From Chlorokybus atmophyticus (lineage: Eukaryota; Streptophyta; Chlorokybophyceae; Chlorokybales; Chlorokybaceae), in the NCBI GenBank assembly GCA_009103225.1, contig RHPI01001715.1, positions 28,882-92,881 on the forward strand: a DNA stretch of 64,000 bases. The letters are read 5' to 3'. The first letter of the stretch is position 1. Each line of letters starts with the position of its first letter. Shown here piece by piece: positions 1 through 11,063 of this stretch. Below the pieces are notes generated by a model. That model did not search any database and was not told where the DNA came from. It saw only the letters and a list, made by a program, of their open reading frames with translations. A program made the translations under genes and the position numbers.

Positions 1-264
1 ACATCCATGAATGGGGCAATCCCATAATCTGGCAAATGATCGTGCAATGCTGGTCTTATGCCGTCACTACACCTGGTCGCCGGCAGCTGAAAGTCAACCA
101 CCTCGCATACCTGTTGCTTACGGTGAGCACTTTGAACTCCATCATTTGCTAATGATGGAGTTCAGCAATTCAGGAATGCTGTAGCCCCAAACTACAGGCT
201 TGCAGACGCGTTGCAGTGAATATTGGCTTTCGATGCCACTAAGACATGCCTGTAAACTACGCAG

Positions 265-645
265 GTGGAGCGCATCCTAAAGGGCAAGGATGGAGACCCT
301 CTCCTAGCTCCCAGCATAGACACACATGAAGAGTACCTCAGCGAAATCAACACCATGATCATGTCAATGAAGCGGGAGATGAGGCAACGGTACGCAGCCC
401 TCCAGCCATTCACCCTTGTGAAACGCCGCACTGCATCTTGTGTCAAATACCTGAAAGATCCCAATCGGCGCCGGCCGCAAGAGACAGCAGCTCGTGACCC
501 GCTCGCTGAGGCAGAAGCGGCATTTGATTGGCTGGCACAACCGTTTGAGGAGGAAGAGCAAGCTCCGGCGTCTCCTCCACAGGCCCCAGCGCGTGGTGCT
601 TTGTTCCGTAATGACGAGACCAGCGATGATGGAGAGGAGCTGTAG
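265..645 (+). pseudogene. C-terminal part of an unknown element-borne ORF
   Basis: This 126-codon reading frame runs into the left arm of the long inverted repeat and ends inside it with a Glu/Asp-rich tail (FEEEEQ, then NDETSDDGEEL). A homologous but frameshifted copy lies on the minus strand at about 26.4-26.9 kb in the right arm. The shared part starts near RRRPQETAARDPLAEAE. Upstream of position 455 the two copies are similar only at protein level, while downstream they are nearly identical in DNA. The preservation of a coding pattern in both copies suggests a real gene of a mobile element. I do not recognise the family. The start codon is uncertain, because the frame may continue upstream through an intron. 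Confidence 0.4.
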
Positions 646-1475
646 CGCAGTTGGTAGTCCGTTTAGCTGGTAGTGTACATAGCTACAAGGCTCTTGTGAC
701 TGAGTGTTGTGCATCTTAAACCAGCTCAGTCAATCGTCATTATTCTCATGCACATCAGTACTTGCATCCCTATGATGTACAACGGAACTGCATTCGAGTC
801 ACATAATCAAACTACAAGCCTTGGGAAGTGACTGAGAGACACTGTACACATTTCAGGTACATGTACACAGCACAGGCACATAATAATGCTGGAAGTCAGT
901 GACAGTCGCGTGTAGTCAAGCTATGCAAATACATATGACGACAGTTAGGCATTAGTCACCTTCAGTTGTTAAAGAATGCCTTTATTTTTGTCGATAATTA
1001 CCTAGTTGGTGCTTGTGAATTAGGCTTGGTCGCCTGCGCTGATCTGGTGTGTAACCTGCAGGTGCCTGTCACATAGGCTAAGTCACCTAAGTAAGACTGA
1101 TGTGTAACTTACAGGTGCCCGTTGATTAGTTGTAGTCACCTAATAAGGCCTGATGTGTAACTAACAGTTGCCTGTAAATTACACAAAGTCATTTGTTAAG
1201 GCCTGATGTGTGACTAACAGGTGCCTGTTAATTATATATAGTCACCTGTTAAGGCCTGATAGGTAACTAATAGGCGCCTGTTAATTAGGCATAGTCAACT
1301 GTTAAAGACTAAATTGTAACAAAAAGGGCCTCATAGTAACGGAAGTTACTGTTAGGTCCCTGTATCAAGATTACAGGTGGCCTGAGCCACGACAATCTAA
1401 ATTGATGTCCTCAGGTGCACGGCCGTTGCCAATATTTAGTCGGCCGGCAGGGAAAACATATTGCGACGTGGTAAC
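455..1475 (+). repeat. Left arm of a ~1 kb long inverted repeat
   Basis: About 1.02 kb here is the reverse complement of 25575-26590. Sampled stretches (for example 640-780 and 1280-1470) differ at only about 2-6 percent of positions. The inner break is sharp: both arms share the sequence ending GGAAAACATATTGCGACG and then diverge. The outer break near 455 is gradual and lies inside a coding frame. The arm holds the 3' end of an ORF, about 370 bp of unrecognised sequence, and then a block of subterminal-type tandem repeats. Confidence 0.85.
1020..1335 (+). repeat. Subterminal tandem repeats (~60 bp units, CACCTG/CAGGTG core)
   Basis: Five imperfect units follow each other. Each contains GATGTGTAACTAACAGGTGCCTGTTAATTA-like sequence followed by AGTCACCTGTTAAGGC-like sequence, so CAGGTG and CACCTG alternate in opposite orientation. 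The block lies 150-450 bp from the inner boundary of the inverted repeat and is present again, inverted, at about 25740-26000. In CACTA elements such subterminal motif arrays bind element-encoded proteins; that role here is an inference. Confidence 0.7.
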
Positions 1476-2375
1476 GATGCTCTCTCGCTTAATTACTCCG
1501 GAAATTCAAGGCATTGGGCTTAATGTCCCACGCGCTTTCTGTTGGCATGTCTAGATGTTGTGGTTGCATGACTTGATCTCTATGCGCAAAATAGCAACAG
1601 TAAGCATCTCGGCGGTGAGCAGCTTCAAAGAGCATTTGCTGAGTCTGTGCCCAGCATCGCAAGCAACTACTACTGCAGAGGGTCGTGATTCAATAGTTTA
1701 CATTGCGCACATGTGAAAAGTTCAGAACAACGACAATCGCAACTTCAACTTGTGCATGCAAGCTTACCTTGGCAATGCTCGGAGCAGGGGGCAGAGTTTC
1801 ACAGCCATTGTGCAAATACTATAAATCCCAACTCCGAACAAATATTCATTGCTTAATGCCAACTCCAGTGAGAAATCATTACATATTACTTTCAACTCAC
1901 CAAAACACCTTGCTGTGTTTTTGATTAAGCCCTAAGAGTGAGTGAATATTCATTACCAAACCATAAACACCTGCTAGTAATTTTAACTACGTTTTAAGTG
2001 TGAGTGAATGTTCATTACCGAATCAAAAACACCTGCTAATAATTTTAACTAAATCCCAAGTGTCAATGAAAGATCAGGCTACTGCACTGCATTTATGCTA
2101 ATAAATGTGTTTATTAATTCTATACAAATTTTTACACAAGCCGCTTAACTATAACTACCCTACTGCTCGTGCGGTTGTCAAGCCCCGTGTGGCACCTCTG
2201 CTTCCAGACCATTCATCAGTCTTTGTAGTCGTCTTCTCAAGCTGTCTGCCTCTCGAGAACAAAACCGAATACTTTAAAGCTGCGCGCCATACAACGACAT
2301 GTAGTTGCTCAGCACATGTCAACCCACATGACTGTGTCATGCACGCACTTTCAACTTGAAAGCATAGCTGAACAC
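1476..2375. other. No gene seen; short tandem repeat at 1900-2070
   Basis: I find no convincing coding frame here. Two to three imperfect copies of a 65-70 bp unit (containing GTGAGTGAATATTCATTACC and AACACCTGCTAGTAATTTTAACTA) lie at about 1925-2070, with a more degenerate relative just upstream. The stretch lies 3' of the Ulp1-like exons and inside the inverted repeat. Confidence 0.5.
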
Positions 2376-3265
2376 TTATATCAGTTGTATCTGTTGAAAT
2401 ATCGGCGCGTTTTGCACGATTAGACCAGCTTGTAGCCCATTTATAAAATTTTCCAAATAAACCATGACAAACAGCCCGCACGCAACTCTATCTTGCTGCT
2501 GAGGGACCTTCACGAGCCAGTGTGTCAACGCTTGCCAACCAAACGCATGTGCATGCATCAAATCAGGCTTGTGACAAGATGTGGGTGTAGCATCATCACT
2601 AGTGCAATGCATCGTGTGCTACCTGCGGTACAGTAAGCTAGACCTGCTCTGGAGAATATCGTCGCTGCGAGGCACTTCCATGCTTTCTGCCGCACATATA
2701 GTCAATATAAGCGCGCATGGTCTGTCAACGTTGCGATGCAAGCCAAGTGAGTCGAGATGCACGGGTAAGCGCGGTGTGTTGCTTCCAAAGTCGGTAAAGA
2801 TTGCACACGAGTAGCAGGCTTCAGTGAGTCCTGTGTACACAATCAGAGTGATGCCATAGTTTTTAGCACAGCAGCAATGCAGCAAGGCATATAACCTTGA
2901 CGCTTATTCTCATCGCGTATCTGGGTTGAAAATCACTCTTAAGAAGTCCTTAACAAATGGATCACTCTCCCACCTGTCTATCCAATGATTGCTCGTGTGC
3001 CAGCTATCTTGTTCATGGCAGATTACGATCTTGGTGTAGTAATGCGGGTTAAACAACTTCATGTGAATGCTGTCAGCTCTACCCAAGAGCTCCTCTTCCC
3101 TGTGTCTGTGCGCACGTGATACGTACATATCAGACACACGAATAACACCGACCCGAAAAACCTCATACCTGCGAAAGAAGTGGAGGATGGTATCATTGAG
3201 CACTTGTCTGCCATCCAGCAACCTTTTGTCCGTTTTGGACACTGGCACCGCATCACATGCACCAA
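2376..3265 (-). pseudogene. Ulp1/SENP-like (C48) cysteine protease exons
   Basis: Three minus-strand blocks follow the order of a Ulp1-type SUMO protease. The block at 3248-2910 has LLDGRQVLNDTILHFF, like the WLND(E/T)xIxxF start of the domain. The block at 2885-2619 has NYGITLIVY followed by LPVHLDSLGLH, matching the HWxLxVI strand and the catalytic-Asp DSLG. The block at about 2612-2376 has VPQQQDRVACGLFVM, matching QQxNxxDCGVFV with the oxyanion Gln and catalytic Cys. The His that usually precedes Trp appears as Tyr in NYG, and DCG is ACG, so activity is doubtful. Introns probably separate the blocks. It follows the PHD exon and the CACTA transposase on the same strand, as in plant transposons that captured Ulp1 domains. 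Confidence 0.7.
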
Positions 3266-3857
3266 GGTAAAATGAACAACGGCTGCGGCATTAGCGGCTG
3301 TGGGTTGCTAACAAGTCCATCCAGCGCCATGATCTCATCATCACTGCTCACGAGGTCCACAATTGCCGCAGCCATCGCAGCTGTTGATTACAATCGTCTT
3401 CTGCATCTTCATCATCAATTTCTATCGCGAGTGCCTTTGCAGCCATAGATGGTTCAATTACCCAATGAAGACCACAACGAAAATGCACAAGGTCACACAG
3501 CAGCTGACCGTTGTTAGCCTCATCTCCGCACTCTTCAATGCTGTCTTGACCCCCAATCTCCGTAGATGGTTGTGAAACCATACCACTGCTGCTAGGCATA
3601 GAATGACGAGCGAGACTTTTTGTTGGAGGCTGTGCAGGAGCACCCCCTTCTCCGTATGCAGCACATTGCGAGCGCATGATTTAAAGCATGCTGCCAATAG
3701 CATGCCGTCGATAGAGGCTGTTTGGGCACGTCGCACAGATTTGCAAAGCTAGTTCGTTGCAGCTCCTGACATGGCACCTATGTTCGGAAGATCACAATTG
3801 AGATCGATATTTTTTTTTGTCAGTACAGTTCAAAGCACTTGCTGCGATATTGTTCAC
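3266..3857 (-). other. Spacer between PHD and Ulp1 exons
   Basis: Several short overlapping frames occur on both strands, but none shows a recognisable motif. On the minus strand 3348-3677 is Ser/Gly/Asp-rich with acidic runs (EIDDEDAEDD) and could be a linker exon between the PHD finger and the protease. This is the only interpretation I can offer. Confidence 0.3.
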
Positions 3858-4073
3858 TTACTTATGCCTAGGGCACTCCAAGTGATCACCTTCCACAGGT
3901 GGTAGTCTGACACATCGCCCGTGGTAGCTTTGCCAACAACTTTCGACATCGCAGCCGAATATGATGCCTCCATCCTTACAGACAAGCAGTGCTCTTCGTA
4001 TTTTCGCTGCTAATTCATCCAGCTCCAGCCTCGGTCTCATCCTGCAAATCAATTCTCTGATTCTCCATGTCAC
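3858..4073 (-). pseudogene. PHD-finger exon
   Basis: The frame shows the cysteine/histidine spacing of a C4HC3 PHD finger: VCKDGGIIFGCDVESC, then WQSYHGRCVRLPP, then HLECPRHK. The GG after the second metal-ligand region and the YHxxCxxLPP run are typical of PHD fingers that read histone H3 tails. The exon is upstream of the Ulp1-like blocks on the same strand and downstream of the CACTA transposase. It may form one protein with the Ulp1 domain; splicing cannot be proven from sequence alone. The first two Cys of the finger would have to come from a preceding exon or the start of this frame. Confidence 0.6.
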
Positions 4074-4184
4074 ACAACAGATCGTGTATCAGGGCATCAC
4101 AATTACGAAGAGTACCCCATGTACTCAAAATGTCATGGCATGTGCTCCATGACACCTCACTCGAGGCGCTGTTGCTTTTGTTTT

Positions 4185-4213
4185 CCCAGTATACAACCGT
4201 TTTGTATACTGGG
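4185..4213. repeat. Perfect inverted repeat, 12 bp arms
   Basis: CCCAGTATACAA and TTGTATACTGGG are perfect complements separated by five bases. A third, related AGTATACAAGACGG follows at about 4226-4240. It lies between the PHD exon and the transposase exons. Confidence 0.8.
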
Positions 4214-6182
4214 AACCTGACACCGAGTATACAAGACGGTTGTATGTGATGCCAAGACTAATGAAACGTAAGGACAACAAATCCATTCATGGACTAATCT
4301 GACCTCACCGGAGTGTCGCGGTGCTTGTCTCTGCGCATGAGACTGCGCCTGTCTTTTACAAGTGCTACTGTTGTTTTGTCGTTATATGGATCGATACCCT
4401 TAAACCACTAAACCTTTACCTGCAGGCAAGCGGGCACATGTATAAGCTAATTCTGCTCTACTATCATTACTACACGCGCAAAAACAAATACAACACAACT
4501 ACTTACGAGGTTGCAGTCAAGGTAGGTTGTTTATGCAAAGAGCGGCTTGTCTTTACGTAGTATGACAAAGTCCCAACGGTGCTGCACTTGCTTGCTCATG
4601 TACCACCTCGGCTTGAGTAGCTAGTGCTCCCAACCGACACTTTAATAGCAAACGATTGCACCCTGCCATACCAGTGGACCTTTTTTGGTCGGTCATCCGC
4701 CTCACGCCCAACGATGAACATGCCGCAGTCCATGGTGCGGAGCTTTTTGTCAGCTTCCTCAGCTCTCAACTAGCTAATATCTTTGTAACGTGCTCGGTAG
4801 TATTGCAATATGCGCTTTGAAAAGATAGGACCGCTTAACAGTTTGTGCACGTGCTTTGTAAGCTCCTTGTAAGGTCCACGCCATTGATGCCGCTCAGTCA
4901 TGTGCTCCATATCACTAGTCGGCACATTCCCTTTTGCTTGAGCCCGTTCACGTGCCTTCCATCTCTTGTCCACCTCCCGGCTAAACTTTCTGAATTGCGT
5001 GACAACCCCGTTACACAAGTGTCGTATGTGATGCATTGACATACGACACAAAACAATTCCTAAAACAGCGTACTCATAGCATCTTGTACTTATCGTCATT
5101 CTTTGTCAACCACCACTCCAGCTCCTGTCTTGTCTTGCTATCCTTGGCAAACTCAACACGGTGTTTACGCCTGCAGAGCACATAGTCATCATTTCGCTCC
5201 TTGTCCGATCGAAGACTAATATCCGAGATAATTTTCTTCAGCGAGTCCATATAAGTGTTCAACATAAGTTGTAGGGAATATTTGCAGCAATAACATGCCT
5301 TTGATGCATGTCCAACAACGAAAACAATAGAGAAGGAGGTTGCACGAATAATATAGTTGACCCAGACAAGACTTGCCGTTGGCAGATGCTAGTTTCCACA
5401 TGTTGCCCAGAAAAAATCATCCTCTTCACCCACTGCATAAACCGTTCATGCGCCCACTCCCAGTGGTCACGCACAGAACCGAGCCACATGCATTGCTTCC
5501 GTAAGTGACTAAGCAGGTGCAGCATCATAGTGAGAGAGGTCTTCGGGAAGAACAGCTCCATCTCAAATTGTATCTCATGCACAAGCACCTGCATCGAATA
5601 ATGCAAGTTGCGCATGCGATAAAAACTTAGCATACGTACGGGAGTAATGGAGCCATTGGATAATTCAACCGCGGTTCTTTACGGTGTGAATGCTTCACCT
5701 CCAATGCTATCATCCTTTAATAATTGTTACACAGTTTAAAGATTGTATTCTTCTGATGTTCACCTATATCTTGTGCAAAGAGCTGCACGTACTGAAAACC
5801 CACCAACCACAGGTTGTGTTTGTCGCGCGATTTTATCAAACCTATGTGTGCACTACTTTTGACTTGCTGTGTACAGCAATTCCTTATTAAGACATTCATT
5901 TGCTTCAGAAGCAGTGCTGCACCATGCCTACTGTCTCACTTAAGTGCTTCGTGAAAGATTGGAGTTTAGAGCCGAAAGTGCTTGACACTCTCACGCACGA
6001 GAGTAGTTTCTCTACCAGCCCTACATCCATGATAGCCCTACATCCATAGAGCCTGAGGTTTCACCTTGACGACTACTTCCTTTCTATCTACAACCTTCAT
6101 CTCTGTCTGCAGCGCTCAGCACAACCATCATCACCCAAAGGCACAAACTGCGTGTGCACATCACACACGTCGCATAAGCTGG

Positions 6183-6722
6183 CCATATGTAAAGGGAAGG
6201 TACATCAATTACCACAAATCGACTGTAAAAGCACCAAGTCTTTTGTGGTCGAGTGGTTTGTGACATTGGTCATCGGAGCTTGAGACCCGGGTTCGATTCC
6301 TGCCTCGCACACGAATTCCGCGGTCGTTGTTTCTCGATCCAATAATCGTAAATGGTCACTTTATGAGTGCCATCATCGATGGGTCGCGACTTGCCTAATG
6401 GCAGTCGCGCCGAACTGACCAGTTTAGTCGGCGCGGCAGGGCGCGACCTGCCTATCGCGGCGACGCGACCTGTGGGGCCGGCAGCGGCGCGCTATGCGCG
6501 CGCTGACCGGTTTGGGCCTAGATTGGCCGGTCCTTGGATGGTGGGGCCGGTGACCGACCCTAAATCAGACCCCTGGGAAGATTCCCCAGCTGATGGCCGC
6601 CAGCTGCCGAGGACGTCAGCGTTCTTAAGTGGGGGAGAATGTAACGGGAAGGTACATTAATTACCACAAATCGACCATAAAAGCACCAAGTCTTTTGTGG
6701 TCGAGTGGTTTGTGACACCATA
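6183..6722 (+). mobile_element. TRIM retrotransposon copy A with CCATA duplication
   Basis: Two 78 bp terminal repeats (6188-6265 and 6640-6717) start with TG and end with CA. They are flanked by a perfect 5 bp target duplication CCATA (6183-6187, 6718-6722). Directly after the left repeat is TTGGTCATCGGAGC, close to the TGGTATCAGAGC primer-binding site for initiator-Met tRNA. Directly before the right repeat is the purine tract AAGTGGGGGAGAA. The 374 bp interior is GC-rich and has a 97-codon frame starting MPSSMGRDLPNGS that is probably not a gene, since it runs through the LTR. The total of 530 bp, with no gag or pol, is typical of TRIMs, which depend on another element for enzymes. It interrupts the CACTA transposase. 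Confidence 0.93.
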
Positions 6723-7944
6723 CCTCTAGCGAGAGGTCTGGCATGCGACCTTGCTACCGCAGATCTTCTCTTGTCTCGTCGCTGTCGCGCAAGCTAGCAA
6801 GCAGATTGGCCAAGTTGGTTGCCAGGGCAAAGATGTGCATGGGGCCAACCACATGACCCTTGTTGAATTGTTGTAAAAGCAGCCAATATGGAAGATTGTG
6901 ATAATTGCTCAAGCCAATGATGCTAGACGACTTGCAAAAATGTCTCTTGCAATCAATCAATTGAATGCTGGCTTTTGCGTGATGTCATCGCATACCTGTG
7001 TGTATGACATCCATTGCTTCAAGCTGTGTCACATTGCTATCTTCAGCACTATTGCTTAAGCAATGAGTTGATATTGCTTACCAATACACGCTCTCCGCAG
7101 TTCGCAATGGAGGTGCATGTTTGAGTTCTGGCTTGTTGCCAATGCTCGTCAGTGCGGTAAGAATGGTCATCTGGTATGCAACGATGGTAGTCTTGGTAGA
7201 CTTTCTTCAGGAGGTTTACATGTTCTACGCGGCACTCGCATTTTTAACAGCCAAGAATGGCTCCATGCGCCATCTGCATGGCAGCTTTGGCAAGAGCTGC
7301 ACAACCACAACTACATCTCAACAATCTTCATTGCGGGGTAGTTGCAAACACCTAGCTACACGAACACCAATGGCATTTCGAACCTAGACAATCGTGGATG
7401 ACAATCTCCAAAATGGATCTGCACTTGAAGACTTCAACATGGTGACTGTCACATATTTCAATACCTGAACAATACCAGCAGTGTTAAAGTCCACAACCGT
7501 TGAAGATGAATGATGCTACAACATGTGCCCAAGGCTGCCTAACTGGTCAATGATTGGCTTCACGTAAGCCTGGAGATTTTTTGGCTGCTTGGGAGCAGGT
7601 AATATTGCTGCTATAAAGGTAGTGTCCATCTTGTGCATATTTACATTTAGCAGGTTCGACACTAAAATTGTGACAACCTAAAATTCATAGTTCCTTGCAA
7701 GTCAAGAAACACCTTACTCATTTGTACAGTCTCACACCACTTTGAGCATACGGCAAAAAACGAACTTCAATACCTTTGTGCGGATCTCTAAATGGGCTCA
7801 TCTCGTTAATGAACATTGCTAGCCGTACATTGCGTGATTCTGTAGCAAACCGGTTGTAGTGTTCTTCAGTGTCCTTGAACATTGGCGAATCTGAGAGCAG
7901 CAAGGACACGCGGGGCTTACAACCAACTGCCCCCAGCTGACCCG

Positions 7945-8180
7945 CCAACACATTCACACATGCACAAAAGCACCAGGCAAGGATGCTAAGGACTTACATA
8001 CTGCCCCAGCATCTCACCAACACGCTTCCGACAAACACAAACACAAACACAAGGCAGGACGCCAAGGTCTTACGTGCCGCCTCAACGTCTCACCAACACA
8101 TTTATGCATGCAAAAAAGCACAAGGCAAGAACACACACTGGGGTCTTACATGCCGCCCCAGCGTTTAACCAGCAATCCAC
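7945..8180. repeat. Imperfect ~70 bp tandem repeat, three units
   Basis: Three units share AAGGCAGGACGCYAAGGTCTTACATGCCGCCCCAGCGTCTCACCAACAC-like sequence followed by CACAAACACAAACACAAGG. They lie just upstream (in transposase orientation) of the RNVRL exon, so they probably occupy an intron of the CACTA transposase. Confidence 0.7.
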
Positions 8181-10391
8181 GCACACACAAACACAAGTCC
8201 TACAGTCATAAAACAGTTGTGCCTCACTTAACATTTAACTTGTCAATGCGATTGACATATTACCGTGTGTAGATCGCATAATCCCATCCTGACTGCACTT
8301 TGTGTGCGCCGTCATCTCCGCAGCCACTGTAGGCTTCAGGTACAAAGATCTCAATGCAGCAGGTAAGTAAAAGTAGCGTGCAGTTTCCCATGCAACTTGT
8401 CTACCTCAAATGTTTATGTGGCGAGGTGTTTTGCAGTCTGCAAGGCATCAGTTGATTGCTCGCTCATGGGTCACACAGTGACCGTGCAACTGCAAAGGAA
8501 ATGCAACAACTGCTCACCTTTGCAAAGTTTCCTCCTGACATATCCCCAATACATCATATGATCACACGTACACGCGTCGTACGCTTGGAAGCCCATGTTT
8601 AGGCTTGCAAGGCGATTCATGACCTCTCATATGGGTCCTAGCATCTTGTTTGTCTTGGGCAAAACAACATCACGCATCAACCTGTCGCACACACCAACCA
8701 CTTGGTAATTTGAACATGCACAATGCAGCGAGGTCGTGCGTTCTATTTATAAAACTCTGCGCTAGCATCACCTCAGCACTTTGTTCATGAAGTTGAAAGG
8801 TATTCAATGTAGTTGAGCCAAGACAAGTAGCACCATGGAAATGCCCATAGGGGTTGTGCGTGAACCGGCAATAACGGGGTTAGTTGCATTGTCCAACAGC
8901 GCAGCATTCACATCGTCAAGCAGTAGTGCATCAGTACCGCGTGGATTAATTTCCTGCTCAAACTCCACATTGGTTTGGTAGTACAAATCTTGGCTAGGGT
9001 CGTCTTCAACTTGCTCAGGATTTACTTGCTTTGCAGTTGAGGGGAAGTGCGCTTGAGTGTCAAGCGCACTTGCAGCAGTGGATTTGGTTGTGGGACCTTA
9101 ATGCTCTGGCGATACTTGATGGTGCCCTTCCCCATCATCATTCACAGGGCGTCCTACAGTGCACACTGCAGCAAACGGCACATGAACAATATGCAAAGCT
9201 AGCAATGATGAACATACATATGGAGTCAGTTCATACCTCTTGGGTGTAAGTGTGCCTGAGATTTGCAATAAGATGCAACGCTTGTTTGCAATGGCGTGGC
9301 TGGTTTAAGGTAAGAAGTTACATAAATCCCCGCATGAAGTTGCTGAGTAACCTTTCGGATGTCAGCTAAAACATGCAAAGTTTGTCATTAGCCTGTTGAT
9401 TTCATAAAGGGAGCCGCATTATGTGATGTATTACCTGACATCATGATGGATGATGCAGCAGCAACAGCAGCATCAGCTTCTACAAATTTTTCAGGAGGAA
9501 GATAAGAACGGTACATCGGACAAACAGCTTTTGGAGTTCCACTCCACATTCTAATGCCATGGTACTCTTGGTTTTCACGTCTAATAATGTGTTTATATGT
9601 CAACACTTTGCTCCCTCTGCAATCCTTGCAAAACACCTGCGGTGGTAGCTCATCTTGCAAGCTGTTGACACGAGTGAGTGTTCTGTTCCTGCAGTCAGCA
9701 TGCAAAGCGCAAAGGCACCACCGATGATGCCGCTGCCGCTGCCTTTTCGCACTTCTCGGCGCAAGTGTGATAAGGGTTTAAATCGATACAACTCAGATCA
9801 AGCCCCGAGTCCAATCCGGATGTGCTCCGAAATTTGCGTACCTACTCCTTTTTTTCTTCCATGCATTAGCTATTAGGGTTTGTGTGGCAGGTAGCGTGGC
9901 GGCAAAATGCTCGGCGGCAAAGTGTGCAATTTCCGCAAAGCATACTTGGTTAGGAACGTCAACTTCAAGCGATTGCGTCAGCATGAAGATAAGTGCAAGC
10001 TAGTCAGTGACCAGTATGGCCCATGATGCCTGCTGGCACCACACAAGGCAAGGGGAGACAATGTGAGGCAATGCAGACTGCTGGCACGATGCATGAGGTT
10101 AGAGTTCTTTTTAGTGGAGTGCACTTGCCTGCAGTGCTCGCTGTCCAAGTTTGAGTGGGACGAAGAGCCTATGGACCACCGGCCTGGAGCATATTAGGAT
10201 GGGCATGTGTGCAATGTGATTTAACATAAACTTGCGCGCAATGGTCGCGTCAAGTCCATTGCAAGCGAAGATGTTCACAACACGGTAAGCTGAACTGTCC
10301 TTGCACGCAGGAAAACAGCACTCCCAGACATAAACAACTCACTCGTGACTGTTAAACGGGGGATGCGGTAGTCAATGCAATTAATGTTATC

Positions 10392-11063
10392 ATGATACTT
10401 ACTGCTTGGCGGAAGGAGATTGTTGATGAGGGGCAGTCTTTAGTAGCATGCTGCGCTGTGGTGTATTGGCCTGGGATGAGCATTTCGTGTGCAGGCCGCA
10501 TCACTTTTTATGCCAACACAGGTATATATGTTTGCATATATTGCAGAATTTTTGATGTACATGTGCGCGTTCACGCAAGCACTGGCTCGGAACCATACCA
10601 TAAAGTACGACGAATATAATGAAGACCTACGACTGCACCACATCTTGATAAAGAACTGGAACATGGTAGTTGTGCGTGAGGGTTACGACATGCAAGATGT
10701 CCATGCAGTGATGGTTCAAGTTGGTGATTAAATTTGTTTGGAACTGCAAAACATGCCTGGTCGAGAGCTCGTTGGCCCAAGCCACCACCCATTATGATAA
10801 CTCGCACACCATGCGACTCAAGCGAAAGATGTTACAGGCAGCGCGCACTAGATCTCTTTTGCGGCGCTGGTGGCCATGAATATGTACGGGGCAGGGTTTG
10901 ATGTTGAGAGCATCGACAACAGGCCACAACCGTCATACCCATTCAGGTTTTGCCAGATGGAGGCAATAGACGCTGATCTGTCCGCATATGATGCAATGTG
11001 GGCATGGTGATTGTGGTTGATGCCCAGAATGCAAGCCAGGGATGTTGCTGCTTTGGCCCGTTA
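10392..11063 (+). pseudogene. Tudor-like plus C5 DNA methyltransferase gene, broken (copy 1)
   Basis: A Tudor-like module is followed by the start of a phage-like cytosine-5 methyltransferase. The Tudor part reads AVVYWPGM near 10460 and then GRITFYANT. Removing a GT-AG intron at about 10522-10579 joins it in frame to ALARNHTIKYDEYNEDLRLH. The MTase part starts with LDLFCGAGG (AdoMet-binding motif I, about 10850). After a small frame break it continues GAGFDVESIDNRPQPSYPFR and ends DLSAYDAMWA near 11000, just where the catalytic ASPPCQ should begin. Stops follow. The order matches the Tudor-MTase at 31196-33348. It sits divergent to the CACTA transposase, so it was probably cargo of that element. 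Confidence 0.7.

Larger units (their letters stand above)
4770..9790 (-). pseudogene. CACTA (En/Spm, Tnp2-type) transposase, decayed and interrupted
   Basis: Scattered minus-strand blocks follow the order of Tnp2 (Transposase_21) proteins. Near 9.7-9.4 kb is VFCKDCRGSKVLTYKHI, the N-terminal zinc region. At 8986-8804 is PVIAGSRTTPMGISMVLL. At about 8.7-8.5 kb is DVVLPKTNKMLG followed by YDACTCDHMMYWG, like the YxACxNDCxLYxG stretch. At 7957-7718 is SDSPMFKD and then SRNVRLAMFINEMSPF, like the RNVRLGLxxDGFNPF core. Near 7.6 kb is AAILPAPKQPKNLQAYVK, and near 6.85 kb is GHVVGPMHIF. At 5633-5259 is ELFFPKTSLTMMLHLLSHL, like DUF4218. Stops and shifts between blocks, plus insertion of a TRIM at 6188-6717, show it is not functional as it stands. 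The protein would move a cut-and-paste element. Confidence 0.75.

Noticed and set aside
640-665. GTAGCGCAGTTGGTAG, like the start of a tRNA gene
   Set aside because: No matching acceptor stem, anticodon arm or T arm follows within 75 bases.
1020-1335. Regular repeats that could be mistaken for a CRISPR array
   Set aside because: Units are imperfect, have no unique spacers and lie in a eukaryotic transposon arm.
6234-6300. tRNA-like A box (TGGTCGAGTGG) and B box (GGTTCGATTCC), suggesting a tRNA-derived SINE
   Set aside because: The DNA has TG...CA direct repeats, a primer-binding-like site, a purine tract and 5 bp duplications. These fit an LTR element, and the GGTTCGATTCC run lies beside the site that pairs with tRNA.
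9905-10010. Plus-strand C/H-containing frame (VCNFRKAY, then RLRQHEDKCK) as a zinc finger
   Set aside because: One of the four ligands is missing and the opposite strand overlaps N-terminal transposase sequence, so neither reading is secure.
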